Notes: generated from the letters alone by a model not told the origin. A DNA stretch of 64,000 nt from Tillus elongatus (GCA_964006375.1 OZ023265.1:114221084-114285083); one strand, 5' to 3'; counted from the stretch's first letter, positions 21,037 to 38,318 are shown. A program made the numbers and translations.

Positions 21037-23927
21037 TCAAAATCCAACTCTTGAGGTTTTTTTTTTAAAGAGTCTTTCATTGTCTGTGAATTTTATTTCC
21101 GCGGGAAGACAATTGAAAAGTCTCGGGCCCAGCTGAAGGTGAGAACGACGAGTTAGTACTTTGTGGAATCTTGACACAACATTGGCTGATACAGTAGAGC
21201 GTGTACTGTAGTTGTGGACTGTATGGAATAGTCTTTTCCGATTTCTGAATTGCCAAATCCCAACGGCTCCAAGATAAATTTGGAACACATCTGGAACTTG
21301 CATCTCATCATAAAGACGTTCAGATGGGTAAGTGTAAGATCTTTTACCAATTATCTTAAGCACCTATTTCTGTACCACTTCTAATCTTTTTATCCGAGTC
21401 TTTACCGCTCCTCCCCAAACTAGGCTGCCATATAAAAGGTGGGTCTCGACAAGAGACTGATATAGGATTCTAAGTTGTGCGGGCTCAAATACGTCTTGAT
21501 ATAGTTTAAATCTGCTACTTAAAAAGCGAATTTTTTTACCAAGCTGTCGATGTGGGCGTCCCACCTTAGATGACAGTCTATTTCTACACCCAAATACTTA
21601 ATTTTTTGTGCAGAACATATTTCCAGTATTTTGTCGCCATCAGCAATCCGAAGAGACAAAAACAAGGGCAAGGCATTTGGATAGCTAGCAAAAGGCAAGT
21701 ATTTTGTCTTAGTGAAATTAACTGTTAATAATTTTGAACTAAACCATTGCATTATATCTCCCAAATCGTTTTCAGCTTTTCTTTTCAGTTCGCTCCAAGT
21801 TTCCGCTTTATAAAATATTGCAGTGTCATCAGCGAAACCGACAATATCTCCTTCAGATGTCTGTAAAAACAACTCATTTATATAGATGTTGAAAAGGAGA
21901 GGCCCAATGACAGTGCCTTGTGGAACCCCACATTCCACCTGTCTCTGAGAACTAGTATATTCATCCACTCTAACATACTGTCTCCTTCCCCTAAGATAGC
22001 TTCTAAGCAATTGATAAATATTTCCCCTAAACCCAAAACTCTCCAATACCTCCAATAATTGTTCGTGATCAACCGTGTCAAATACTTTTGCGAGGTCTAT
22101 AAAAACACACAAGCAGGGTGTACCGGTATCCATATCATTCACAATATTTTCCGTCATGTGAGCTATCGCATCCTGAGCTGACTTTCCCTCACAAAAACCA
22201 TATTGACTCTGTGACAGCAATCCAAACCTATTTAAATAACGAATCATTCTAGTCCGCATAATTTTCTCAAAAATTTTTGCCACATTAGATGTCAATGATA
22301 TAGGTCTATAATTCTGCATCTGTGTTTCATCACCACCCTTATGCACTGGAACCACAGCGGCAACCTTAAGTACATCGGGGAAGGAACCACCCTCAAAGGA
22401 CATATTTATCAAATATGCCAGTGGAGGTGCAATTATGTCTGCTAGACTTTTCAAGATGTCACTTCTTATCCCATCTGGTCCAGGTGATTTTCCCGACTTG
22501 AGTGACTTTATGACTTCTCTAACTTCGCCTGGACATACCTCATCAAAAAAACAAGATGTTAAATTACTTGTTGTCCTCTTTTGGCGTGTTGTTTTCCTAA
22601 TAGTTATTTTTTGCGCTAAATTTATACCTACGTTAATAAAATATTCGTTAAACTTGTCTACGATAATGGACCCATCATTTGTCGTGTGGTCCCCATATTT
22701 CATTTCACCAATGCATTTCTTCTTTCCTTTACTGCTTATACTGTTGACACAATTCCAAATGCCCTTTGAGCTGCCTTTATTCCGCTGAAGCATTTCAGAG
22801 TAATATGCCTTTTTTCTGAGTTTTATAACTGTATTCAATTTATTTCTATATCGACAGAATTCATTCCGTAAATTATCATTATTTGGCTGTCGCTGCAGTA
22901 GCCTATACAATGCATCTCTTCTGTTACAAGCGTTTACGATACCTTTTGTGACCCATTGCTTTCTAATAATTTCCTTCCTTTTAAGTGTTTTCCTATAAGT
23001 GTTTTGTTCTATATTTGTCACTATTTTTTCTATGAACTTTTCGGTCGCTGTGTTGACATCTGTTGCACTATAGACATCTAGCCATGATTCATTGCAGAGT
23101 TTTCTTCTCAAGCTGGTCGTATTTAGATAACTTATTTGTCGTATTTCATTTTTTTCCGCCTTTATAGGGAGGCCTGATATTACTAAGATAATACTGTAAT
23201 GATCGGTAATATTGGTCTGTATGATCATGGGTGTTATCTCAATCGAAGGGTTTGCTGGATATTTGACAAATATATGATCAATACAGCTCTCACTTGTGCC
23301 ATATATACGTGTTGGTTTATTAACCATAGAAGTAAATCCCTGTGATGCCAGTATACTCAAGTAATTGTCGCTATTTTCCGATTGATCAAGAATGTCAATA
23401 TTAATGTCTCCAGCAAACACATGTATATCAAAGTGAGCCCTGCAAGACCTTAAGTAATCAAACAAGGCTTCATTGAACTCATCAAGCGAAGAAGCGGGGG
23501 ACCTGTAAACCGCTGTAATACATATTGGCTTCATACCTCCACTCAATGTAACTTCCAAACACTTGAGACATCCTAGATTTATAATAGTGCAATCGCTTTT
23601 ATAAACAGACTTTGCATACACTATTACGCCATCGCTCCTATTTAAGTTACCATTACTGTAGAAAATTTCGTATCCTGGCAAGCTGTAAATTTCCACATCT
23701 ACAACCCGCCAAGTTTCTGTCAAAACGATGACGTCAAAACTCTGTGTAAACTGTCCAATTAACACTTTGAATTCATCAAAGTTCTTTGCTATGCTTCTAA
23801 TGTTTGTATTTAAAACTCTAAAATTTTCATTTTGCTGCTTATCGATAGCAATATTTGCTTCCTCGATACGTTCCACTACTTTAGTCTCAACCGTTCTAAC
23901 AGAAAAGTCCCTAATATATTGATCCAT
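21037..23927 (-). pseudogene. LINE ORF2: apurinic-type endonuclease and reverse transcriptase
   Basis: The first 802 codons are open (23927-21519). The endonuclease domain (about residues 35-250) shows LNTNIRSI, LTETW with the catalytic Glu71, AGDINID (Asp174, Asn176), CIDHIF and TDHYS (Asp242-His243). The RT domain (about 500-720) shows NYRPISLTS, FIDLAKVFDTV (Asp611), CGVPQGT, and FADDTA (Asp700-Asp701). The frame is then lost in a run of seven A residues near 21540; one more A would restore VKKIRFLSSRFKLYQ. A single A-to-T change makes an AAG a TAG stop near 21368. The remaining C-terminal part is open to 21037. Both lesions are single-base, and the first could be a homopolymer sequencing error. 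The protein would nick the target and prime cDNA synthesis on it. Confidence 0.92.
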
Positions 23928-24365
23928 ATTAACCTATACAATAAAACAAACTACAGATGCAACAAAAACGATGACTATGGAAACGTAAAACACAGATACT
24001 ACAGACATACACCCACCTAGCGTTGATATGTATACAGTAATTTTTTAAAACCAAAACAAAAACAACCACAATTACTAGGATACATAAATAAAAATAGATC
24101 AGTTACGTACAGAAGCAAACAATCTATAACAACTAATAAATATAATCTATAAATACAAATGACATAAATATAATAAGCTATATAATAAAATGCATAATAC
24201 AATTACAACTATTAAATAAAAGAAACTACACATGCAATAAAAATGATGACAAAACAAACGCAAAATACAGACAATACAGACAATCAGAATATCCCAAAAC
24301 AGGGCAAAGCCGCAAGCAAAACGGCAACTGGTAATATATTAATTGGCTATACCGTTTCGGTAAAT

Positions 24366-25244
24366 CTATTTTGCTGAATATGATCGTGTTATCTTAGGAG
24401 ATACTTTGCTTGCAGGTTGTGAAGAAGCTGGTACCTTTGATCTTGCAAGATTTTTACTGGACCTATCGGAGCGTTCCGTTTTCTTGACCTCACACACTTG
24501 TGCGTCGTTTTCTTCTAAGCCAAGTTCTTCTAGTAATATTTTTTGCCTTCTCCGAGGATTGGGAGTAGATGGTGCACTATTTACTAGCCCTACCTGTTGA
24601 ATCTCAGAATCTTCACTATCTGTTTTAACAAGATCTTCCACTCTGTATAATTCACCATTTACTACAAGTTTTTGGCCTCTTATATGTGCCTGATAACCTT
24701 TTTCTCTTGCACTCTTTAAATGCTTATTTAGTATCTTGTTTACTTGTCTATCTTCAAGGCAACGGTCGTGAGTAATCGTATTTTTTTTTCCTTTGAGTTT
24801 ATGGCAGTTTTTGAGAATTGATAGCTTTTTCCGATACGATACAAACTCCACTAATATGGGAGATTTGATATTGCTTTTGCCTATCTTATAAATGTCGCTG
24901 ATATCTGCATCCACTACAGCAACATTAAGTTCATGATTAAATAAATCTAAGACTGTTTCCAGTAATTCATTCTCATTTATATCGGCGTCAAAAATTACTA
25001 TATTATTTTTTCTTGTATTTCTTTGTAATCTTATCACCTGTTCTTGAAGGTTACGATTTTTATCTTCCAACTCCTTTACTTTCAGTCTATATGTTGCTAT
25101 TGACTGGTTTATTTCAGCTTTAAAATTTTCTATCTGTGTAGTGAGATGATTTTTAATATCTGCTGTCTTTTCTTCAAATTGTTCTCTTGGACTTACAAAC
25201 AAACTTTTCATGTATCCCTTTTGTAAGTTACTAAATTCTGTCAT
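24366..25244 (-). CDS. LINE ORF1 protein (coiled coil plus RRM-like RNA-binding domain)
   Basis: This is an intact ORF of 292 codons. Residues about 20-80 are rich in charged and hydrophobic heptads (FKAEINQSIATYRLKVKELE, then NRNLQEQVIRLQRNT), predicting a coiled coil for trimerisation. Residues about 84-170 read NNIVIFDADINENELLETVL and ILVEFVSYRKKLSILKNCHK, the pattern of the RRM-like fold in LINE ORF1 proteins. A C-terminal subdomain follows, then a basic serine-rich tail. The product would coat LINE RNA as a ribonucleoprotein. It lies 437 bp upstream of ORF2 in the same element, so the two share a transcript. Start at 25244 is the first ATG after the 5' UTR. Confidence 0.9.
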   Translation of the reverse strand: MTEFSNLQKGYMKSLFVSPREQFEEKTADIKNHLTTQIENFKAEINQSIATYRLKVKELEDKNRNLQEQVIRLQRNTRKNNIVIFDADINENELLETVLDLFNHELNVAVVDADISDIYKIGKSNIKSPILVEFVSYRKKLSILKNCHKLKGKKNTITHDRCLEDRQVNKILNKHLKSAREKGYQAHIRGQKLVVNGELYRVEDLVKTDSEDSEIQQVGLVNSAPSTPNPRRRQKILLEELGLEENDAQVCEVKKTERSDRSSKNLARSKVPASSQPASKVSPKITRSYSAK

Positions 25245-25568
25245 TATTTTGGATCAGACCATATATAAACAATAAAATAAAATAAGTGCCTGAGCGTATC
25301 ACTTTAGTCCTATATCTACTATATTGATAAGATATGTATTCTTGACTGAGATAAAAACCTCATGTATTTCATAAAATTTACTCTATTTTCTCTATTTCTT
25401 TTGCCTTTAGAGACACTTGTTTTCTTAGAAAATATAATAGGCTGATTACTTACAGTTACTAGTGCCTTTCTATCATGTTTTTAAAATTTATTTTGCTCCA
25501 AAAACTGGCATTTTCTGACCATTTAAAGCACTCACTTGAAAACGTATTTACACTTCGCACATGAAGAG

Positions 25569-26770
25569 ATATGGATTAATACTCTCTATCGCCCATTTAA
25601 TTTTGTTAATATTGAAGATATTATTTGACAGTATGTTCCCAATTCTCACTGGATTTCTCAACCCTTGGTCAGCGGGGCTGCTTTGGTGCAAATTATCTTC
25701 TGTATTTTGTGACCCTGGAAAGTGAGGCTGTAGGAGACCTCTGGTGGTTTCCCCTGGGCTGTTTGTATAATCACTGTTTCGATTTTTTGGTAGACCAACG
25801 CCGTTTGAATGATCCTTTGATATCATATTCTCTAGACGCAGTGAGGGGGCGAGTTCATCTATCCCTTCGCAAAACTGTCTCCAGGTTCTCCTTTCGGATC
25901 GTCTAAGTTCTTTGCTACATGAGGTTAGGCCACTTCCCAGTCTTTTTTTCCTATCAAACAGCTTTCTGGTCTTCGCTCTAAGCCAGCCCAGTTCCCTGTT
26001 TAACCAAGGCATGTCCCTTTGGGTTGCTTTACGCTTAAGATGGCAGCTCTTGTATCCCTAACTAAAGATTCATTCTATATGCATCCCAGTCGGTGAATCT
26101 AGGCATCCTGCGCTCCCCCCACAGGCCTAATTGCTGCTTCTATGTCAAATCTTATGGTTTGATGGTTAGACATGTAGGGTTCATCTTATATAAAGCAGTT
26201 TGTTATTGTATGTGTTATAAACGGGTCAGCAAGGGTTATATCTAATGCCTTTCTTCTGATCGCCTTTATGAAGGTTAGATTTATATTTATTATGAGTGGG
26301 ATATTCCAGTCCCTCCACCGCGACCTTAGGTCTATTGACTTGTTAACTTTGTTGACAATGTCTATATTATTAGCAGAGAAGTAAACAAGTTAATATTGGC
26401 CTCTCCTATTAGTGTCTGTACTCCCCCATACTAAGTGGTGGTGAGCATTGGCATCACATCCGATGATAAAATGTATATTTCTTTTCTTGCACCACGAGAT
26501 GAGGCGTTGGATTTACTCGGCAGGCGGCTGGTTGTCGTAATTTCAGGGTAAGTAGGCTGAGGCTGACAATACTCGTTTGGACACCTCCTGTTGGCACTTC
26601 TACAAGTGCAGTTGCCAAGCCTTGAGTGATAAACTCTCAAATAGGAGTAACATGTATATTGTTATTGAGCAGCGAATCCACTTTTGATCTGTCATGTGGT
26701 TTACAGTAAATTAACTTAGATGATTTTATATTAAAGCCTTCAAATTTCCCTCCATAAATCCATGGCTCTT
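25569..26770 (-). pseudogene. R1/I-group LINE, endonuclease domain and linker
   Basis: Minus-strand fragments give the endonuclease domain: KKRNIHFIIGCDANAHHHLV near 26440-26490 and ALDITLADPFI then SNHQTIRFDIEAAIRP near 26100-26230. A linker follows (MPWLNRELGWLRAKTRKLF, ERRTWRQFCEGIDEL, NMISKDHSNGVGLPK), with EETTRGLLQPHFPGS-like sequence and KIKWAIESINPY at the left end. Frameshifts split the domain. The left end is the exact insertion site of the nested LINE, and its continuation is at 20087-20520. Confidence 0.85.
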
Positions 26771-26929
26771 GTGAACTATCTTTGTTTTTAAAAATTTCAA
26801 AAACATCTAATTAGAAATCGTTATGAGAGATTGCCACTTTTCAAACAAATTGGCTCACTGCCACTTTTAATTGTTCACTTCATGTACATACAAAATTACC
26901 TCTTGGTAAATGCTGTGTGGGCGTTTTAA

Positions 26930-27850
26930 ATTTCCTGATTTGGAATGACTTGAATTGCATCTATTATTCTTCGTTTCAACCTATTTATATCGTTATTCAA
27001 CGGTGCCACGTAGACTATCTGCTTAAGATGGCTCCATAAGTAAAAGTCTATGGTAGTTAGATCTGGGCTTTCAGAAGGCCAAGAGATTGAGCTATTTCGT
27101 CCAATCCACCTCCCAGAAAATTGACCATCTAACCATTTTCGAATAATTTGCGTTGAGTGCGCTGGGTGACCGTTTTAATTGAAGTAAACAGTCTGTCCAT
27201 CGTTCAGAGACATATTACGTAAAAGATCTAACAGAAAAGTGTACATTTCCAAATAGCTGTGCCAGTTCATATTTCCCTCAAAAAAATAGGGGCTTGAAAT
27301 CTCATTGTATACCACACCACACACTTACTTTTGATAATATTGTTTTCTGTAGGGAATTTGAAAGTGTGGATTCTCCATGGACCAATACCGTAAATTTAGA
27401 GAACTAAAAATTTCATTTGTAGTAAAAGTGCATTCGTCAGAGAAAATTTTATTTTTCCAAAACTTTGATTTTGAAAATATTGATCTCCGTATCACAAATA
27501 AAAGTCTAATCGTTTTGTCACATAATGTACTTCTAACGTGTGTATAAATTAAGCTTTAAATGGTTATACTTTATTAAAGTCGCAGATGATTTGCAAATGA
27601 GACCCCACTAATATTACTAATTTCTAATGATTTTTTTCATGATGACATTCTCGGTACGCTCCTTGAGCAATTGGAGTTTTCATATTTAAAACACTGCTGT
27701 TTCTCCTAAATTTTGAAACAGTTTTTTTACACCGTTCGTTGACACATATGCATTAGGCCATTTTTTATAGAATTTTCTTGTTGCCGCACCATACAAAATT
27801 TCCTCTACCAAACAAGAGCATTGCACAATAGAAACTTTTTATCCTGTCGT
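26930..27850 (-). pseudogene. Mariner/IS630-type transposase relic
   Basis: The minus strand shows KIFSDECTF (catalytic Asp-Glu region), YWSMENPHFQ, SSPYFFEGNMNWHSYLEM, a decayed NGHPAHSTQ block with the second catalytic region, and WIGRNSSISWPSESPDLTTI continuing DFYLWSHLKQIVY, containing the third acidic residue. Several stops break the frame. It belongs to the same broad family as 7422-8345, 29863-30207 and 46640-47340 but is a separate subfamily. Confidence 0.85.
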
Positions 27851-27885
27851 TAGCATTTTAAAAACAGTAAATTTATTAATTAGTT

Positions 27886-28136
27886 TCACCTCACTGTCCT
27901 GGAAATTTTGCGGAACCGTTGCCTTTATGTAAGGAGGGTAGGGATCTTTAACGTGCCCAACATTGCATGGACACGGGACCGACGGCTTTACGCCCCCTCA
28001 AATACATGCCACAACCTCGGTTGATGTTAATTGTACAGTGTGTACTGAAAAAGTGAAAGGAGAACCCTGGGGTCGAACTTAGTACCCTTCGGTTCAGAGG
28101 CACACGTTCTTTCCACTGAACCACCGAGGCTCTGAT
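27886..28136 (-). mobile_element. tRNA-derived SINE, copy 3 with internal deletion
   Basis: The minus-strand head is GAGCCTCGGTGGTTCAGTGG with a B-box-like GTTCGACCCC region. The body again has TTGGGCACGTTAAAGATCCC and CCAGGACAGTGAGGTGAAAC. A block present in the other copies (the GTCTGCACGTT..GAGGGGG region) is missing, making this copy about 110 bp shorter. Confidence 0.85.
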
Positions 28137-28139
28137 GTA

Positions 28140-29210
28140 GTTTGTCCTCGTTTGCAAAATTCTTTAAAAAATCTGAAAGTCCTGCCTCTTTATAAGCGAT
28201 GTATTAGAATAAAAATTTCATAATAAAACGGTAATTATATTACATTATGTAATCTAAATATAATTTCCGTCCGTCGCTTTGGTGAAAACACTTATCAAAA
28301 CTTCCTGTAAATTAAGATCATCAAATTAAGCACTCGGTACCAAATATTATCACACAATTACGCCGAATATTTCTTTATCTCTCACCGTGGGCCAGTTTAT
28401 TTTTAGCTCTTGCCGAGCAAGCAATGAACATTGTTTTCACTATCATCACATTCCACTACAATTGACAAAGTAAAAGCACACATGTATGTAGATGTGATAA
28501 TAATTGTTGGCCCACTGAAATCTTGCAATATTTTCATCTTTTTCTCTAACACTGTTTAGGTGGCTGTGTCAAAGAGAGACAGCAGCTATCAAATTTCATA
28601 CGCTCTCCAATAGAAACTGTGGTTATGTGGCCTTCAGTTATTCATACCGGAAACTTAATAAGTTTTGCTTTATCAATTGTTTATCAAAATTTTACTGGTA
28701 GTGCATAATTCTTTTTGCACGAGTACAAATTCAATGTCAACTGTGATTCAGTTTCATATTTCATATGACGAAACTTTGTTAAATGTGATATATCTATTAA
28801 GACAATCAAAATATGATCACATTGTCATGACGTCTAAGAATTGTTTCGAACAAATATTTAATTTTATGTTAATACAAAATGACCCCTCAATATAGTAGTT
28901 TGAGAGACTACAGCCTGTTCTATCAAAATGATTAAAAGCCCTTATGCAACAAGTGCCTTTTGGGAGCGAGTTTTCATGTCTATTATTAAAAATACATTCA
29001 CAAAATTTTATATACGTAAGCTGTTTTATTCAACTGGTGCATTTTTGTTCTTCTGCCACTTCTAGTTATACCGGAAGCGTTATGAACTTTGTTATCTTCA
29101 ATACAACCCTATATTTTTTACGTTTTTAGATTCTACGTAAAAATGTAATGCCAGACAATGTAGCATACCTTTCACAAAAGTGTAACGATATGGCCTATTA
29201 GTGAATTTTT
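28140..29210. other. No gene recognised
   Basis: AT-rich sequence with a partial MITE-like end near 28945 (GCAACAAGTGCCTTTTGGGA). ORFs of 60-76 codons at 28665-29129 show no family features. Confidence 0.45.
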
Positions 29211-29322
29211 ATTACGAAAATTCTCTAATAGAGAGGTAACGGTGGTGAGACTTACGTAAATTTTTTGCAATGAGCGCGAATTAGGGCCCCTAGAATCCAT
29301 ATTCAAGGTCTGTTTTTATATG

Positions 29323-29388
<66 letters not shown>
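29211..29388. repeat. Composite-repeat left half and (TA)n tract
   Basis: The block TTTGCAATGAGCGCGAATTA, GGGCCCCTAGAATCCATATT and GGTCTGTTTTTATATG is the left half of the composite repeat. It ends in (TA)n at 29327-29388, where a transposon is inserted. Confidence 0.8.
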
Positions 29389-33880
<4,492 letters not shown>

Positions 33881-33899
33881 TGTGTGTGTGTGTGTATCC

Positions 33900-34238
33900 G
33901 AGCGACGACTCAAAAAATACTCAACTGATTCGAACGAAACTTGGCACAAGCCTTAATTTCGTTACAATCGCGGACGAGTTCATCACCCAAAAATATACAA
34001 AAGTATTAAAAAAAAACGGTATATTTTTGAAACTATTAAAGTAACTGGAACAAGACTTTACATGTAGCTAGAGATGAAGCAAATAAATCTCTGCTGTAAA
34101 TTTTAAATAATTTGGTTCACAAAATTTTAAGATTTTCCCAAATTAAAAATAAAATGTAAAAGACATGAAGTGAAACAACTTAAGTGGTTAAAGTGTGATG
34201 TTAGACAAAGACACAGTAGTCGGCTGCCACGCATAGAT

Positions 34239-34240
<2 letters not shown>
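33900..34240. other. Possible diverged composite-repeat half; no gene
   Basis: ATCCGAGCGACGACTCAAAA and AAATACTCAACTGATTCGAA follow the LINE tail and resemble the block that follows TA/TG tracts elsewhere (ACAACTCAAAAAATAATGGA at 38326). Nothing else was recognised. Confidence 0.4.

Positions 34241-34314
<74 letters not shown>
34241..34314. repeat. (TA)n microsatellite
   Basis: About 74 bp of pure TA repeats. Confidence 0.97.
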
Positions 34315-34317
<3 letters not shown>

Positions 34318-34473
34318 ACAGGCATGCATCGCAATGCAACGATAACGTTCATACCCTGTGGCGGTCTTACCCTAATGACCGCCTTAGGGTATATTCGGAT
34401 GCGCGAATTTGTAGTGGAAAATAAGGAAGTTTTATATCAGCTACTTGAAGTAAAAATCAGATGGGATAGTGTA

Positions 34474-34790
34474 TTTTGTTTATTTATTATGGTTTGCAAG
34501 TTGTTTTGGGGTTAAGTAAATCATTGTATAGTGCTTTAAAAATTGGAAACTAAAGAATAAGAACATGTTTTGTTTATTTATTGCTGTTTGGCAGTTCTGT
34601 TTTGAGCTTAAATAATAAATGATTGTCATTGAAATAGATATAACAACTTGTACCTACATTATGCTTTTAAAAAAAGTAAAGAATATTAACGTGTTTTGTT
34701 TATTTATCATGGATTGACACTTCTGTTTTGGGGTTAAATAGTAAATAATTGTATGGAAATGAAAGAATAAGAAGATTAACGTTAATATTT
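34474..34790. repeat. Three imperfect direct repeats (TTTTGTTTATTTAT units)
   Basis: Units starting at about 34474, 34568 and 34693 share TTTTGTTTATTTAT, a TTGGCA/TTGACA-like block, TTCTGTTTTGGGGTTAA and AAAGAATAAGAA. Spacing is uneven (about 94 and 125 bp), so it is an old tandem array. Confidence 0.75.
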
Positions 34791-35164
34791 GTTGATTAAT
34801 TGTTCAAGTAGGCAAGTTATTTGAATAACTAATTGACTTCTTGGGTATGAATTAAGTTTAGTTCTGATAAGATTTTGTAACTTTTATGAAATTTGTAATA
34901 CAAGTATCTTTTCAAGCAACGACAGTACCTAGATTCACCAAATTTTAATTTTCTACCATCATGGAAAATTTAGTTTTGGGCATTTGGAGTTTTTTTACTA
35001 AAAGGAGGTAGAACACAAGATTTGAATATTTTTTATGATAATATAAAGAGAGAAATTCTTCAAATGAGCTTGTATTAGAACCACTCAACCCAAATTTGAC
35101 GTCTATTTAAATCAAAAGTATTACTTTTAGTAATATGCCGTACCAATAGTATAAAATTATTTTG

Positions 35165-35205
35165 TAAATTCACTATTATAACGCACTTGCTGCGTCCCGA
35201 ATGTT
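35165..35205 (+). repeat. MITE-family end
   Basis: AATTCACTATTATAACGCAC followed by TTGCTGCGTCCCGAATG is the terminal motif. No partner was found on the left side. Confidence 0.6.
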
Positions 35206-35688
35206 TTTTTTTTGACAGAGCCAGACTATCCAAAAAACTCTAGACACAGCGATTTTTCACAGATATGATCCACGCTTTTTCTAAGAAATGTATCTATAAT
35301 AGGCACCAGAAAAATATTTTGATGGTCAGGTGCAACTCAGCGAAGGTTATTAAGGCAACCGTCAAATCTAAATAATTGTATCCGCGAAAATAACAACATT
35401 AAAAACTCTAAAAGTCTGCGACCAATGTGCTTAGGCTTCCGAGGTTATCCCGAACATACACAATACAAATAAATATGTTGGTCTTGTGTCCTCTGATCTT
35501 CACTGGCCTCAAAATTTTTGTTCATTAAATGCTCATAACTGTTTCTTTCAATATAGGAATCTAAATTTTGGTATATAGTTTACCTATTTTTATAACATAC
35601 AAGTATGCTAAATTTTGTTGCCATACCTTTGTTGGACATGGAAATGTCGTACATTTTTCGAACACATCTCACTCGAATTTCTTTAAAG

Positions 35689-37035
35689 CAGCGATTCTCA
35701 ACCTGTGGGGCGCGTTTTTCTAGCGGGCGCACCTTCCTAGCGGGCGCGATAAGGCTAAGTGGAGAGCGCGAGCATTGAACAAAAATGATAAAAAATATAG
35801 TATTAAGAAACTTATTTAATTTACTGAAAAAAAAAACAAGAGAATACACTTATATAGGGATTTTATTTAATTAACTGAAAGAAAAGCAATTCACTTATAT
35901 AGCATTGTATCAGTAGTGCACAATCTATTTAATAATTAACTGATCAATATTAAGTTGAAAACAAGATTAATATCTATTAGTGACTCCCTTGGGCCTGTGT
36001 TACAGAGCAAAGTGTTTTGATTAAAAACTGAAACTCTCCGTTTTTTTTTCTATATTTAGCTGAGATCTATATATTTTTTCAAAGCAGCCACCGCAAAAAA
36101 ATTGGTTTCGCAAAGGTAGGATGTTTAAAATGGTAAGGGTATTCGAAATGCTCTGGTTTTCGGTGCAGAAAACTAACCATCTAACCCTGCCTAGAATTCA
36201 AAGAGTGATTTATAACTGTATTGTCTCTGATTTCGCCACTTGCCGTCTATAAAAATTTCTTCTTCAACAGTGAGTATTTTGAAGCGGGTCTCCAATTCAC
36301 TCGTAACTCAAGTTGAGGTCAGCAAGAAAATGGGTACTTATTAAAATTATTCGCCAGCATGTCTAAATGATTTTCAATGGTTACAAAAACAACTTCCACG
36401 TTTTGTTCTACATCCTGGTAAGTTTTAATACCTTCATCCACATTTGCAAACATTCCTAGGTTTTTTGCTTTACATTTCTTATCCATAATTCCAGTTTTCT
36501 ATAAAACGCACTAACCTTATCACTCGTATCTAACATATGGGTATTGGCTCCCTGGAGTTGAATACTCAAGCCAATTAATTTCTCTTGTCGACCAAGTAGC
36601 TCAATTTCGTCACAAATAAATCACCTCAAAATCTAGGCTTCCGGTCGGCTTGACTCTTCTAGAAAAATTTGCGATTTCATCTCTTAGTTCATGAATACGT
36701 TGCAAAAATGTCCCACGTGATAACCATTCTGACTCGCAAGAAAATAGTAACGCTCAATGTACTGCACCCAGGTCTTTACAAAGTGCAGAAAGGATTCTTG
36801 ATTTTAAGTGTCGTTAGCACAATATTTAGACCAGGACTAATTTCTTTGGAAACCAGAGCTTCTCTTTGTATCCTGCAATGTGCCCAGAAACACTGTGAAG
36901 TGCTTGTATTCTTTGGAGTCTTCCAGACATTGTACGCGCACCATCGATGCATATTCCGACGCAATTTTTCCACTCTGTGTTTGCCTCGATTAGAAAATAG
37001 AAAAGGTATGATAACCAAATTTGGTAAGTAAGTTA
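35689..37035 (-). pseudogene. hAT transposase relic with one terminal repeat
   Basis: The minus strand reads EWKNCVGICIDGARTMSGRL with nearby GHIAGYKEKLWFPKKL, then QLQGANTHMLDTSDKVSAFY and RKLELWIRNVKQK. Near 36100 it has SYLCETNFFAVAALK-like residues typical of the hAT C-terminal dimerisation domain. This motif order is that of the ZBED/hAT transposase family. CAGCGATTCTCAACCTGTGG at 35689 followed by GGCGCG is the classic outer end of hAT elements. The matching right terminal repeat was not found and the N-terminus is absent. Many stops show decay. Confidence 0.8.
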
Positions 37036-38150
37036 ACATATTAAAAGGAAACTACATACCAAAATTTATATTTCTCTGTTAAAAGAAAAAAAAGGTATAA
37101 AAATATATTTGGTGCCAGATCATTTCTATGAAAATTCACTACCATAACGCACTTGCTGCATCCAGACTTTTGAGTTCTCGGTGTGATACAATAACTAAAA
37201 GGCGAATACATATCAGCCAGTGGTTAAGTGAAATTGCAAAGCAGAGTCATTTAATAGAACGACAGATTAAACACAATCGAAAGTATAAATAACTACACAT
37301 TGGTCAAAAAATATTGCTAAACTTAGGTTCTGCTAATATATCAAAACTATTTTTTTAATGGCAACCCCTAACATTTTATTTAAGTTTACGAATCAATCTC
37401 TGCTAAAAAATATTTAAAAAATTTACTTACTTTCCTATATTTCTAGTCTAGTCAGTTAGTCTGAAAAATTAGTTTCTAAACGTAAGATCCTCAATATTTA
37501 AAATTGAAAGAATGTTAATTAGGCTTAAAAATTATTAAAAGAAGATACATATTGTTTGTAATAAAATTTATTTAAATATTCTAAAGGACCTGCATTATAG
37601 GAATTCGACATTGAAACTATTAATTAATTAATTTTTTATATGTCACAGAAATACATGATATGTAGTTTTTATAAAAATATCATAAAGTTTTTTGGAAAAG
37701 GTAGTAACATAAAATATCAATGTTAAAATATGATATTTTTTACAATCCAACAGTGACGGCAAAAAACGGTATTCCAATAGTTTTCGGGACCACTGGGTTC
37801 ACATCGAAGGTTAGAAAATTAAAATAAAAATCACTAATACAAAATGTTAAAAAACGTAACATCAGAGTACGTATAATTGGAGTAAAATATTTTAGTGTAG
37901 ATGAAGGTAAATGTCTAAATAATACTATGTGAAATTTCCATTGTAGCGAAATAGCAATTTACAAAAAGCATTAAATAAATCATAAATAAAAAGGGTATAC
38001 TTACAGGTGCAGCTATGGTCTCTTTCCAGACAACTCAGGATTTAAATTTTGGAGTTTTCAGACACCAGCACCCTAAAATTTGCTGAAATGGTTCTTGACA
38101 GTAGCTGCTTGAATGCAACACCAGCGATAATAATGATGGAATTGAGGTTA
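37036..38150. other. No gene; MITE end at about 37130
   Basis: AATTCACTACCATAACGCAC followed by TTGCTGCATCC at about 37134 is a MITE-family terminus. The rest is AT-rich with no recognised coding content. Confidence 0.5.
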
Positions 38151-38151
38151 T

Positions 38152-38318
<167 letters not shown>

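Larger units (their letters stand above)
20521..25568 (-). mobile_element. Full-length 5.05 kb CR1/Jockey-group LINE nested in another LINE
   Basis: The element is bounded by a 4-bp direct repeat (ATAT at 20517-20520 and 25569-25572). Removing it and one ATAT makes the host LINE read INPY-KFPGVDG without a break, which fixes both ends. Read on the minus strand it has a 5' UTR of about 320 bp, ORF1 (25244-24366), a 437-bp spacer, ORF2 (23927 to about 21037), a 3' UTR with a (TG/CA)-rich block, AATAAA and a terminal (ATT)n tail at 20562-20521. ORF1 is intact. ORF2 has only two lesions, so the insertion is young. Confidence 0.92.
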
